Of a stretch of 64,000 nt of DNA, positions 20,831 to 29,800 are shown piece by piece; position 1 is the stretch's first letter, and the number at the start of each line of letters is the position of its first letter. The translations under genes were made by a program, and so were the position numbers. Where the stretch lies: NCBI GenBank assembly GCA_017619585.1, contig JAFZSA010000028.1, positions 62,001 through 126,000 on the forward strand. The letters run 5' to 3'. Under the pieces are notes generated by a model. The model made no database searches. It was not told where the DNA came from and saw only the letters and a program-made list of their open reading frames with translations. The stretch comes from Bacteroidaceae bacterium (lineage in GTDB: Bacteria > Bacteroidota > Bacteroidia > Bacteroidales > Bacteroidaceae).

Positions 20831-22348
20831 TTACTTAATCAGGCACTTACCCGTCATGTCGGCAGGCTGCTCCAGACCCATGATGTGAAGGATGCTGGGA
20901 GCAACATCGGCCAGAACGCCATTCTCCACCTTAGCATCCTTGTTCTCAGTAACGTAGATGAAAGGTACAGCGTTCAGAGAGTGAGCGGTGTTAGGAGTAC
21001 CGTCTGAATTCAACGCATTATCAGCATTACCGTGATCGGCAATGATGATGGTCTCGTAACCAACCTCCTTAGCGGTCTCAACCACCTCGTTCACACACTT
21101 GTCAACAGCCTTTACGGCAGCCTCAATAGCCTCATAAACACCAGTGTGGCCAACCATATCGCCGTTAGCGAAGTTCACCACGATGAAGTCATATTTGTCC
21201 TCCTTGATGGCAGCCACCAACTTATCCTTTACCTCGTAAGCGCTCATCTCAGGCTTCAAGTCGTAAGTGGCAACTTTAGGACTGGCCACCAAAATACGCT
21301 CCTCGCCTTCGTAGGGAGCCTCACGACCGCCATTGAAGAAGAATGTCACGTGTGCATACTTCTCTGTCTCGGCTGTATGCAACTGCTTCAAGCCCTTTGA
21401 TGCAATGTACTCGCCCAAAGTGTTGGTAACGTTCTCCTTGGGGAAGAGAATGTGTACCCCCTTGAAACTTGCATCATATGGAGTCATACAGAAGTACTGC
21501 AGACCGGGAATGGTTTTCATACCCTGTTCAGGCATATCCTGCTGAGTCAGAACGATGGTCAACTCCTTGGCACGGTCGTTGCGGTAGTTAAAGAAGATAA
21601 CCACATCACCTTCCTTGATGGTACCGTCTACCTTGCTATTGTTGATAGGCAGGATGAACTCATCTGTCACGCCCTCGTCATAGCTGTCCTGCATAGCAGC
21701 AACCATATCTGTAGCCTGCTTGCCCTCGGCACTTACCAACAGGTCATAAGCAGTCTTCACACGCTCCCAACGCTTATCACGGTCCATAGCATAGAAACGG
21801 CCTACAATGCTGGCGATGGCAGCGTTGCCTACCTCTGCGCACTTGGCAGTAACCTGCTCTATGAAACCCTTACCGCTCTTGGGGTCGGTATCACGACCAT
21901 CCATAAAGCAGTGAACGAAGGTGTTCTGTACGTTGTACTCCTTACCAATCTCAATCAGCTTGAACAGGTGATCCAATGATGAGTGAACACCACCATTGCT
22001 GGTCAAGCCCATCAGGTGAACGTTCTTGCCGTTCAACTGAGCATACTCATAGGCATTAACGATTTCGGGATTCTTTAGGATGCTGCCGTCAGCACAGGCA
22101 CGGTTAATCTTTACCAAGTCCTGATAAACAATACGGCCGGCACCGATGTTCAGGTGACCCACCTCAGAGTTACCCATCTGTCCGTCAGGCAGACCTACGT
22201 TCTCGCCACAAGCCAGCAACTGGCTGTTGGGATAGTTCTTCTGCAAATAATCCATATAAGGAGTGGGAGTGTTAAAAATTACATCACCCTTGCCTTTATT
22301 ACCGATGCCCCAGCCGTCCAGGATCATCAAAAGTGCTTTTTTAGCCAT
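20831..22348 (-). CDS. gpmI: 2,3-bisphosphoglycerate-independent phosphoglycerate mutase
   Basis: Glycolytic enzyme interconverting 3- and 2-phosphoglycerate with two Mn ions and a phosphoserine. Seen: ILDGWG (9-14), the nucleophile serine in [13 protein letters not shown] (S61), [38 protein letters not shown] and DHGNADNAL near the end. 505 residues from the ATG at 22348; an upstream in-frame extension crosses the promoter and is rejected. Confidence 0.97.
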   Translation of the reverse strand: MAKKALLMILDGWGIGNKGKGDVIFNTPTPYMDYLQKNYPNSQLLACGENVGLPDGQMGNSEVGHLNIGAGRIVYQDLVKINRACADGSILKNPEIVNAYEYAQLNGKNVHLMGLTSNGGVHSSLDHLFKLIEIGKEYNVQNTFVHCFMDGRDTDPKSGKGFIEQVTAKCAEVGNAAIASIVGRFYAMDRDKRWERVKTAYDLLVSAEGKQATDMVAAMQDSYDEGVTDEFILPINNSKVDGTIKEGDVVIFFNYRNDRAKELTIVLTQQDMPEQGMKTIPGLQYFCMTPYDASFKGVHILFPKENVTNTLGEYIASKGLKQLHTAETEKYAHVTFFFNGGREAPYEGEERILVASPKVATYDLKPEMSAYEVKDKLVAAIKEDKYDFIVVNFANGDMVGHTGVYEAIEAAVKAVDKCVNEVVETAKEVGYETIIIADHGNADNALNSDGTPNTAHSLNAVPFIYVTENKDAKVENGVLADVAPSILHIMGLEQPADMTGKCLIK

Positions 22349-22387
22349 ATTTTCCTTGTTTTTGATAGTTGTTTCTTTTTCAGGGTG

Positions 22388-22418
22388 CAAAGGTACGAAA
22401 AATCGAGCGCAGAACAAA
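22388..22418 (-). promoter_or_regulatory. gpmI promoter
   Basis: On the minus strand TTTG (22415-22418), 19 nt, TACCTTTG (22388-22395). Just upstream is an inverted repeat AAAAGAAT ... ATTCTTTT, which makes it a weaker member of the shared promoter module. Confidence 0.8.
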
Positions 22419-22480
22419 AGAATCCATTCTTTTTTATATCGAGATTGAGTAATTTCGCTGACGGCTGAAGATGCCTGGCG

Positions 22481-22531
22481 CTATAGTCTCACCATTAAAA
22501 TATCTGACCGAATATATATACCTTATTTCAT
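22481..22531 (-). pseudogene. Remnant of a small-protein gene downstream of the C10 peptidase
   Basis: The last bases of the C10 gene form ATGA with a start codon at 22531, exactly as the intact 63-residue gene at 25467-25658 overlaps its upstream gene. Translation gives MK, stop, then GIYIRSDILMVRL, stop. This aligns with MKRTYIQPEILVVRL of the intact gene, and the DNA is clearly alike (TAGTCTCACCATTAAAAT against TAGTCTAACCACTAAAAT). I read it as an inactivated, shortened copy. Confidence 0.6.
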
Positions 22532-25065
22532 CTTACCATTATCTTTTTCCCGTTAACAATGTATACACCATTGGCTGTTGGCTGTTGGCCTTTAGCTATG
22601 CGGCGGCCCTGCAGGTCGTACCATTCAACTTCGGCCAGTTCGGCATTTACGGTTTCGTTGATGCCCGTGGGGTCGCTGATGGTAAATCCGTAAACACTGG
22701 TGCAACAGTAGCTGACACGCTCCTTGTTCACTATCTCAGCGATGTAGGAATCGAGGTAGTAGTCGCCGGGCTGAGTCAGGTCGATGGGTAACTGGTAGTT
22801 GAAGGTGTACTCGCCATTGCCGATGTTGTCGGGCAATTTACGGAGATAGTCGCGCAGCTCCTCCTTCACCAGTACTCTCTGCAGCACATCATTATTGAAT
22901 GCTAATGTCACGCGCAAGCAGAGGCTGTCGGCTGGAATCCAGTGCGGCATCTTCGTGCCGATACGGTCGGCCAGCTCCACGTTCCAGTACCACTGGTCTC
23001 CTTCGCGCGAGAGGTAACTCTTGTTCTCCACGTAGTTATAGTAGTTGACGAGGGTGTCGTTATTCAATTCCAGAGGCATCGCGCCGATTCTGGAATCTGA
23101 ATTATAGACGTAGAAGACCACGGTACCGCCATATTCGGGAACGTAACTGAAGGTAACGTCGGCCTCGCCCTTGGCCGGGATGTAGGCTCCGCATTTCATG
23201 TTCTGTCCATAAGCCAGTGGGGGTACAGTGCCCATTTCCTCAGGAGTGACGTGTCCAAGGTAGACGGGAACGAGATAGAGGATATTGGAGAAGTCCGACG
23301 ACTCGTTGTTACGGACACGGATAGTGATATCGCTGCGTTCATTCAGCCGACCGGTACCGCCAGTGATGGTGATGCCCGTCAATTCCATGTCGAATTCTTT
23401 GACATTCGAAATCATGAAGAACTTACCGTCCGAGTCACGGCCTACGGTCAAGTTCTGCTCCATCGGGGGGACAATCTGCCACTGTTCACCCGGATGGCGG
23501 AAGCGAAGCATGGGGTAGAGCGTCACGGTCTGTCCAGGAGTGAAGTACGTGGAGTCTATCTGCACCGGGAAGTAGTTATAATTGTAAGCCAGATACGAGT
23601 AGAGGATGCTGTCGTTCGGGTCAACCATAAACAAGGGGTGCAAGTTGCCATCCTCGTCAATGGTGCCCAAGGCATTGTCAATCACCTCATTGGTGTTTCC
23701 ATGAAAGAAATAGTAGAACGACACAACGTTGTCCTCCTCGATTGAGATGGGGTAACACTGGTAGAACATCTGTTCGTATTCTCCGTGCAAAGCGGGCTGC
23801 TGTTCCATCTGCGGGTCGGTATAAATGATGGCTTTCTCCCCGATGCAGAATCCGATGCCGCTGCTACCGCTGCCCGAGCTAGTATTGTTGTAGGGATTGA
23901 GCACAGAGAGCGAGAAATAGCCATCGTCGACACCACTCCATCCCCAGTTGATATGGAACAGACCGTTGCCGTCGTATCCGTCACACACGAAGGCGTGACC
24001 GGATTGATCGGTGCTACCCCCATAGACAATCGGACGCCCTGCTGCCAACTCACCGTAGATGACTCCCTCCCATTCGTCGATGCCGAAATCAAAGCGTGAA
24101 ATGAATTGTGCGGCATTGTAGTCAAAATAGTTGGTGAGTGCCTTTGCAATATCTTGGCTCATTGCACCAGAGCCGCCTAATTCGCGGGGACCGTACATCA
24201 TCTCGACCGACTGCCCGCAGTAGCGCATCAGCGTTGCAACTGCATTGTCCTGTGACTCAGTGGCCTCTAAGCGTATATAATTCATCTGAGCATCGTAGTA
24301 TCCATAGTCATTGAGCATATTGTCCCAGTCGAACCACGTCGGAGGCAAAGCACCAATGTGCCACTTCTTCGTGATGCCATTGTACACGTTATTGTAGTCG
24401 TATGCCGGTACTCCGTTGGGCACCGTTTTCGGCCACTGCCAAAAGTTCATCACCTGCGCCATGGCCGTGGCCACACAGCCCACGTAGCATTGCTTGCCCT
24501 GAAGACTCGGATTGCCCCCATGGAATTTCGGGGCCTGGTTCCAATACGGCTCGTTCTGGTCCCAATGGGTCTTGACGAGCGGCTCCACGGCCACACGTTC
24601 AGCGCGCCGCAATCGACGGACTGCGTTCGCGCCTTGGCCATACGACGGTATCACCATCTGTTCACCGTTTTCAAAGTCCGTCCGATTGCCAAGCGTGGCG
24701 ATGGACTTGTCATACTGCGACAGCCACGAGCGCATGTTCTCCGGCATCTGTTGCCAGTCAATGCTTCCCGAGTCGCTATATCCCAAGACAGGCAACGTGC
24801 GCTGGTCGCCTGAGGCAATGACGAACCCACCACCCTCACAATTGAAGGCATATATTCCATTTGCATCAATCTTAACGGGTGTCAACTTCAAGCCTCCACC
24901 CTTGGCGGGAGAAGCCATACGACGTACCATTGCCGATGATTGATCACTTCTCATGTAATGTAAAGCACGTTCCATCGCATCCTGTTCAGACATGTGCTGT
25001 GCCACAATTGCCAACCAGCAGCCGAGGAAAGCTGCAAGTGTCACCAAAATCCTTCTCATTTTCAT
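22528..25065 (-). CDS. Secreted C10 family (streptopain-like) cysteine peptidase with sorting-type tail
   Basis: 845-residue exported protease. A signal peptide is visible at 1-22. The catalytic cysteine is probably C197 in GCVATAMAQVMNFWQWP, a C10 hallmark, and the histidine lies near 358 in SGHAFVCDGYDG, followed by FHINWGWSG. A pro-region precedes the catalytic domain. After it come beta-rich domains of unknown role and a C-terminal tail DLQGRRIAKG...GVYIVNGKK like those of T9SS-sorted proteins. The tail linker is coded by GGCTGTT-type tandem repeats (22568-22596). It has its own promoter at 25151-25181. Confidence 0.9.
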   Translation of the reverse strand: MKMRRILVTLAAFLGCWLAIVAQHMSEQDAMERALHYMRSDQSSAMVRRMASPAKGGGLKLTPVKIDANGIYAFNCEGGGFVIASGDQRTLPVLGYSDSGSIDWQQMPENMRSWLSQYDKSIATLGNRTDFENGEQMVIPSYGQGANAVRRLRRAERVAVEPLVKTHWDQNEPYWNQAPKFHGGNPSLQGKQCYVGCVATAMAQVMNFWQWPKTVPNGVPAYDYNNVYNGITKKWHIGALPPTWFDWDNMLNDYGYYDAQMNYIRLEATESQDNAVATLMRYCGQSVEMMYGPRELGGSGAMSQDIAKALTNYFDYNAAQFISRFDFGIDEWEGVIYGELAAGRPIVYGGSTDQSGHAFVCDGYDGNGLFHINWGWSGVDDGYFSLSVLNPYNNTSSGSGSSGIGFCIGEKAIIYTDPQMEQQPALHGEYEQMFYQCYPISIEEDNVVSFYYFFHGNTNEVIDNALGTIDEDGNLHPLFMVDPNDSILYSYLAYNYNYFPVQIDSTYFTPGQTVTLYPMLRFRHPGEQWQIVPPMEQNLTVGRDSDGKFFMISNVKEFDMELTGITITGGTGRLNERSDITIRVRNNESSDFSNILYLVPVYLGHVTPEEMGTVPPLAYGQNMKCGAYIPAKGEADVTFSYVPEYGGTVVFYVYNSDSRIGAMPLELNNDTLVNYYNYVENKSYLSREGDQWYWNVELADRIGTKMPHWIPADSLCLRVTLAFNNDVLQRVLVKEELRDYLRKLPDNIGNGEYTFNYQLPIDLTQPGDYYLDSYIAEIVNKERVSYCCTSVYGFTISDPTGINETVNAELAEVEWYDLQGRRIAKGQQPTANGVYIVNGKKIMVR

Positions 25066-25150
25066 TTAGTTAGTTATTTGTTTGTTTTCTGATATTTGTT
25101 TACGTATGAAGCATTACTTCATGGCATTTGATATTTGCATCTTCTGGGGC

Positions 25151-25260
25151 CAAAATTACGAATAAGTGAGCGGAATACAAAAGGAAAACACATTTTTCTT
25201 TTAATTCCAGAACGGGAGTAGTTTCAAGGCAACGGCCTCAAGATTACGAAAACAAGGCGC
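25151..25260 (-). promoter_or_regulatory. C10 peptidase promoter inside a ~100-bp shared module
   Basis: On the minus strand TTTG (25178-25181), 19 nt, TAATTTTG (25151-25158). Aligned by eye without gaps to 53133-53232 upstream of the S41 peptidase, about two thirds of 100 positions agree, including ACGAATAAGTGAG and GGGAGTAGTTTC / CGGAAGTAGCTTC. The rest of the 401-nt gap 25066-25466 holds no gene; it ends in a REP-like element. Confidence 0.75.
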
Positions 25261-25428
25261 ATACCGTAAAATTATTTCCGAATTTTGCGTCTATATGTTC
25301 ATCAAATATATATTCTATCTTCACCAACAATATTGAATTTGTTCACGAACAATCAGGCAATCGTTCTTGAAGGTCTGAATACCAGCCCCGAACGACCTGT
25401 CAGTTTTTTCATTAAATCCATAATAAAA

Positions 25429-25467
25429 ACCCTCCCATTTCTTGGGAGGGCTTGGGAGAGGGGCTTT
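25429..25467. repeat. REP-like palindrome, probable terminator of the small-protein gene
   Basis: ACCCTCCCATTTCTTGGGAG followed by GGCTTGGGAGAGGGGCTTTT. It begins at the stop codon of the 63-residue gene and can fold into a strong hairpin; reading on the minus strand it ends in a T-rich stretch. Confidence 0.75.
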
Positions 25468-25658
25468 TACCACTCCTCATCCCACACACTATTACTCTGG
25501 CGGGTGAAGGCCTCAATGCTTCCCTCCGTACCGCCACCCGCACCGCCATACTGGATTCCTTCCTCAGATTGTATGCCAGCAACGGGACTACTGCATATAA
25601 TATTCTGATGTTGTAGTCTAACCACTAAAATCTCCGGCTGAATATATGTCCTTTTCAT
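25467..25658 (-). CDS. Small protein, MKRTYIQPEI... type, unknown function
   Basis: 63 residues, starting KRTYIQPEILVVRLQHQNIIC (split here as KRTYIQPEI, then VVRL, then IICSSPVAG) and continuing glycine- and acid-rich. I recall many Bacteroidales small proteins with a similar start (K-K/R-x-Y-x-x-P-E) and a small-residue site near 22-30; no function is known to me. Its ATG overlaps the stop of the 387-residue gene (ATGA), so it is translationally coupled and real. A decayed copy lies at 22481-22531 behind the C10 peptidase. Confidence 0.7.
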   Translation of the reverse strand: MKRTYIQPEILVVRLQHQNIICSSPVAGIQSEEGIQYGGAGGGTEGSIEAFTRQSNSVWDEEW

Positions 25659-26818
25659 CTTATCAAAATCTTTTTTCCGTTAACAATGTATATACCGTCC
25701 TTCAATTGAGAATTGGGAATTGAGAATTGAGAATTAATTCTGCGACCTGAGAGGTCATACACAGCAGCAGCCGATTCTTCATTCTTCACTCTTAATTCTT
25801 CATTAAAGAAAGAGGTGGCATCGTCTTCCTCGAAATCAAAGACAAAGGCTTTCACCTTGGAAGCAACTACCGGACTGAGCTGGAAGTAGGCACGGCATGC
25901 ATTCACATAAAAGTTGTTCACATTAGGATAATAGAGTGTGTTGCCTGCACCCATGTAGAGATTTGTCTTCACATCCTTAGGAAGCAAGACCGGACTGTAA
26001 GTACCTACGAAAGACACCGTGCCATCATAGCTGGCAACAACCGACGGAATGGTGCCGGTAAAGGTCACACTACTGAAGACGGGATTTACCAGCCCGCTAC
26101 TGCCCTCCCACCTGACTATATAAGGCTTTCCCGCCTCTATGCTGGTGACAGTGATGAACTTCAGCGTCAGTGTCCCATCGGCAGCAAGACTCGTGCCGTC
26201 GGAAGAACTGTCCAGTTCCTTGATAATGGCATCTGACAGATTGCTGGTGGCAATCTGCTCCGCTGTCATCGGAAAAGGCAGGCACAGCGTATTCCACGCC
26301 CCCGCCTTCGTCAGCGAGCGCCCGCTAAGGACAACATCGCAAGTCTTATCCTTCCATGCGGCCAGGAGGTCCGAGTTGTCTGCATTGTTGACCAGACTGA
26401 CAGGCGTGATATCAATAATATAAGGATCGGAAGTCTTCCCTATTGAGCCGTGATACATGTAATCAAGGGCAGGATCAGGAACGCAGGTAAAAATATGCCC
26501 GCCCGTATAGACCCTGAAATGCAAATACTGGTGATTCGCAGTATAATCGCCGAATGCCGTCAGATATACCAGATTAGGATGAGTAGGGTCATTCCCAACC
26601 TCATCTTCTCCACGGAAATCATCCCCGCAATAGACAGCTACGTCGGCATCTGTAACGACTTCTCCGTTTTGGATAACCTGCGCGGTAACGGTCATACTGC
26701 CCTGGTACTTGAATGCAGGAATCGACTTATCCGGGAAGGGATTGCTCTGAGCCATAAGGCTGGCACTCCCCATTACGAGGAGCGCCATAAGGCCTTGGAT
26801 TCTATTTATCATCTTCAT
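25655..26818 (-). CDS. Secreted protein with sorting-type tail, unknown function
   Basis: 387 residues with a signal peptide (about 1-24, ending SLMAQ). The first domain (SMTVTAQVIQNGEVV ... VAVYCGDDFRGE ... FRVYTGG) resembles a domain near the C-terminus of the giant protein (MNVIAVLKKEGKP ... AAFIGEECRG ... FRAYDASTG). A second part has the WNTLCLPFPMT motif common in Prevotella exported proteins. The tail is YDLSGRRI ... GIYIVNGKK. Two stretches (about 338-349 and 360-373) are coded by AT-rich tandem repeats at 25773-25806 and 25701-25740. The start overlaps the giant gene's stop (ATGA). Confidence 0.8.
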   Translation of the reverse strand: MKMINRIQGLMALLVMGSASLMAQSNPFPDKSIPAFKYQGSMTVTAQVIQNGEVVTDADVAVYCGDDFRGEDEVGNDPTHPNLVYLTAFGDYTANHQYLHFRVYTGGHIFTCVPDPALDYMYHGSIGKTSDPYIIDITPVSLVNNADNSDLLAAWKDKTCDVVLSGRSLTKAGAWNTLCLPFPMTAEQIATSNLSDAIIKELDSSSDGTSLAADGTLTLKFITVTSIEAGKPYIVRWEGSSGLVNPVFSSVTFTGTIPSVVASYDGTVSFVGTYSPVLLPKDVKTNLYMGAGNTLYYPNVNNFYVNACRAYFQLSPVVASKVKAFVFDFEEDDATSFFNEELRVKNEESAAAVYDLSGRRINSQFSIPNSQLKDGIYIVNGKKILIR

Positions 26819-29800
26819 TTAACGATCTTCTTTTGTCCGTTAACAATGTAAACACCCTTCTTCAAAGAGTTGACGAGCTGACGAGCTGACGAGTTGACTC
26901 TACGACCGTTCAGGTCATAAACAGCTCCCTCGCCTTCGGAGAGGACTGGGATGAAGCTGCCGATGCCTGTAGCCTGGTTAGCCATATCAATAACAACAGG
27001 GTTCAAGGGAGTTCCGTAGATAGCATTCGTCTCATAGGTAAGGACAAGAGGTACATCTACCATCTCGCCGGCGATTGACATCTTGAAGGTCAGTTCACAA
27101 GGTTCGTCACCAGGAATAGTCAGGAAGGCAACACCCTGTGCATTTGTCACAGCTGCCGCGCGACATTCCGTGCCGGCAAATGCAGCCAGTTCTATGCCTG
27201 CAAGTGCCTTTGCACCAGCCACAACCTTCGCAGCCATGATGGCATTGTCGGGATAGTTGCGGGCATCCACAACATCGAACATCGATTGCTTGTCATTATC
27301 CGTTGAAGGAGCCTGAGCAGGTGCCAGATGGCGTGCTGCTGTCACAACTGCATTAGGATAGCTGAACGTCTGGTCTGCACCGGTGTTCTTCATCTGATAG
27401 CCCTGTCCGGGTTCCATAATCTGCAGAGAGCCTGACCATTCAAACTCATCCCAGTATGCTACACCACGCAGTGCTTTCAGTATGTCGCCGTCATTCTTTG
27501 CCAAATCAGCCAGTGCATCGCCCAGAGAAGCCACCTGACTGCCCTGATAGCCCAGCCAGTTCCATCCATTGTAGATAGTCACAGGCATATGAACGCAACT
27601 ACCGACAACGCGCAGTTTGCGGTCAGCCTTCATCTTCACGGCATACATATCGGAATTAGACAGATTACCCGTCAGGTTACCGCCCCATATACCGTTCTCG
27701 CATGACATGTATCCGCTTCTGTGACTCTTCACAGTTATCACATCTTCTGCAACATTCTTGAAGAGTTCAGGGATAGTCATATCATCAGCCTTGACATAGA
27801 AGGATACAAAGTTCCAACCAGCCTTCAGCTCTGTTACCTGTTCAATCTTATCCTGAACATTGAATACCTTAGGCTCAGCATAAGTACCCATCAGTGCGAG
27901 CGGTGAGAAAGTGAACTCACTCTCAGATTCCAACGTCACAACCGGATAGACAGTTCCGGTAGAGGCATCATAGGCACGGAAGGTTACCTCTTTGCCCAAT
28001 TCTGCGCTCTGAGCATAGATATCCATCGTCAGGTAGTAGTTGCCATAGCGTGCATTGTACTTGGGATGAGCTATTCCGCGACACTCTTCGCCAATAAAAG
28101 CTGCCAGCATATCATCTGTATCAATCATAGGCTTTCCTTCCTTCTTGAGCACGGCAATGACATTCATTGATTCCTCATAGTCATGTGGGTTCACAGCCCA
28201 TTCTGGTACGTCGCCTGTTACAGAGATATTCAGTGTCAGAGGCGTCTCTATGCCATCGTTACCGCTTACATACACAGTCTGCTCGTACTTTCCTATAGGT
28301 GTTGCGCTGCTAACGGTAAACGTAATGGTCTGTTCAGCAAGGGGCTGCAAGTTGCCGTATTCCACATCGGCTTTCAACCATGCGGGCAGTGCGCTCATAG
28401 TCCATGCCTGCTGCTTGCCACTCTTGTTCATTAGGGTTGCTGTCAGGGTACCCTCCTCTGTCACCTGCTGTGTCAGTGCCAATTCAGGCTCTTGCCACTT
28501 CAGCGGGTTCTGGTTGACAAAGGCACTCCAACTAACGGGATCAGAAAGGTTGTTGTTCTGATCATGAACGTCACGAACGGTGAAGTTCAGCGTACAACCC
28601 TCCACCTTGGCGGGCTCTTCGTTCAGTTCTATTACAATCTTATTCTCTGAAGCTGTGAAAGTAAAGCTAACGTTCTTTTCCTCTGGCTTCACGCGCAGGG
28701 CAGGAGCCTCGTCAACATAGTTCATAGTGCATAGTTCTGAGTCCATAGTTGACAGCTGTGCATCATAGCCGCTACCACAGAGGTCTGCAGCATCACCATT
28801 GGTAACAACCTGATTCTGACTGTCAAGTGTCTTCACCTCAAAAGGATAATAGGCTACAAGTCCAGGCTCATCACCTGTCAGGCGCACCTTGCGCTGCTTC
28901 TTCAACTGGTCGGCATTCATAGTAGCGTTCCAGACACGTACCTCATCCACAATACCCGTCAACGGACGATCATACTGGTAGAGTACCTCACTCTGCTGTA
29001 CATCCATCAAAGTGCGGCGCGCACCTATAATCAACTGGTCACTGCCCAGCGAGCCGATCTTGTCGGCACTGACGGTAGCTCTTGACACACCATCCACATA
29101 GATATTTGCATTACCGTTACGCAGTACACTCAGTGCCACGTGGTGCCAGGCGTTGTCGGTAAGTGAAGAGTTAAGAGTGAAGAGTGAAGAATTATTGCTC
29201 TCTAACTGCAACTGACCGTCGGCGTTCAGAGAGAGGCCAACCTCACCCAACTGCAGCAACTGTGCATCGGCAGTCTGCTCCCCGGCCTTTACCCACAGTT
29301 CCACAGCATAGTCGTCCTGCGGCATGGGAGGAATCTCACTCGTATTGATGCCCACGTAGTGTTCACCATCCAGTGTTACAGCCTTGTTCTCATTTTCGAT
29401 GTGCCATGTTTCGGCAGCCATTGTCATATGACGGTTGCGGGCATAGTCTGTAAGGGTCATACCCTCACCCTCGTTCATCTTCCAGTAGCCTATAAGTCCG
29501 CGGGTAGCAGGACTCTTCGTAACGGAACGCTGCTGTAGGGCTGTAGTGATATCACGTGCCTCTTCCCAGAGCAGCAGCTCATGCATGGCAGCTCTCATCT
29601 GCTGACCAACAGCAAGCGGGCCATTGCCCTCATAGGCTGTTACCTCCTTATCATTGAAGAGCGTTGTGGTGGTGGCATCCGTAGCTACGCTGGCACTCAG
29701 TTTACCATCCTGTGTCAGGCCCAATGTAAGGAATGCCCACTGGTTCTGCGGAACATCGTTCAATGAGGTATAGGTCTGGTCACCTATCTTAACAACCAGC

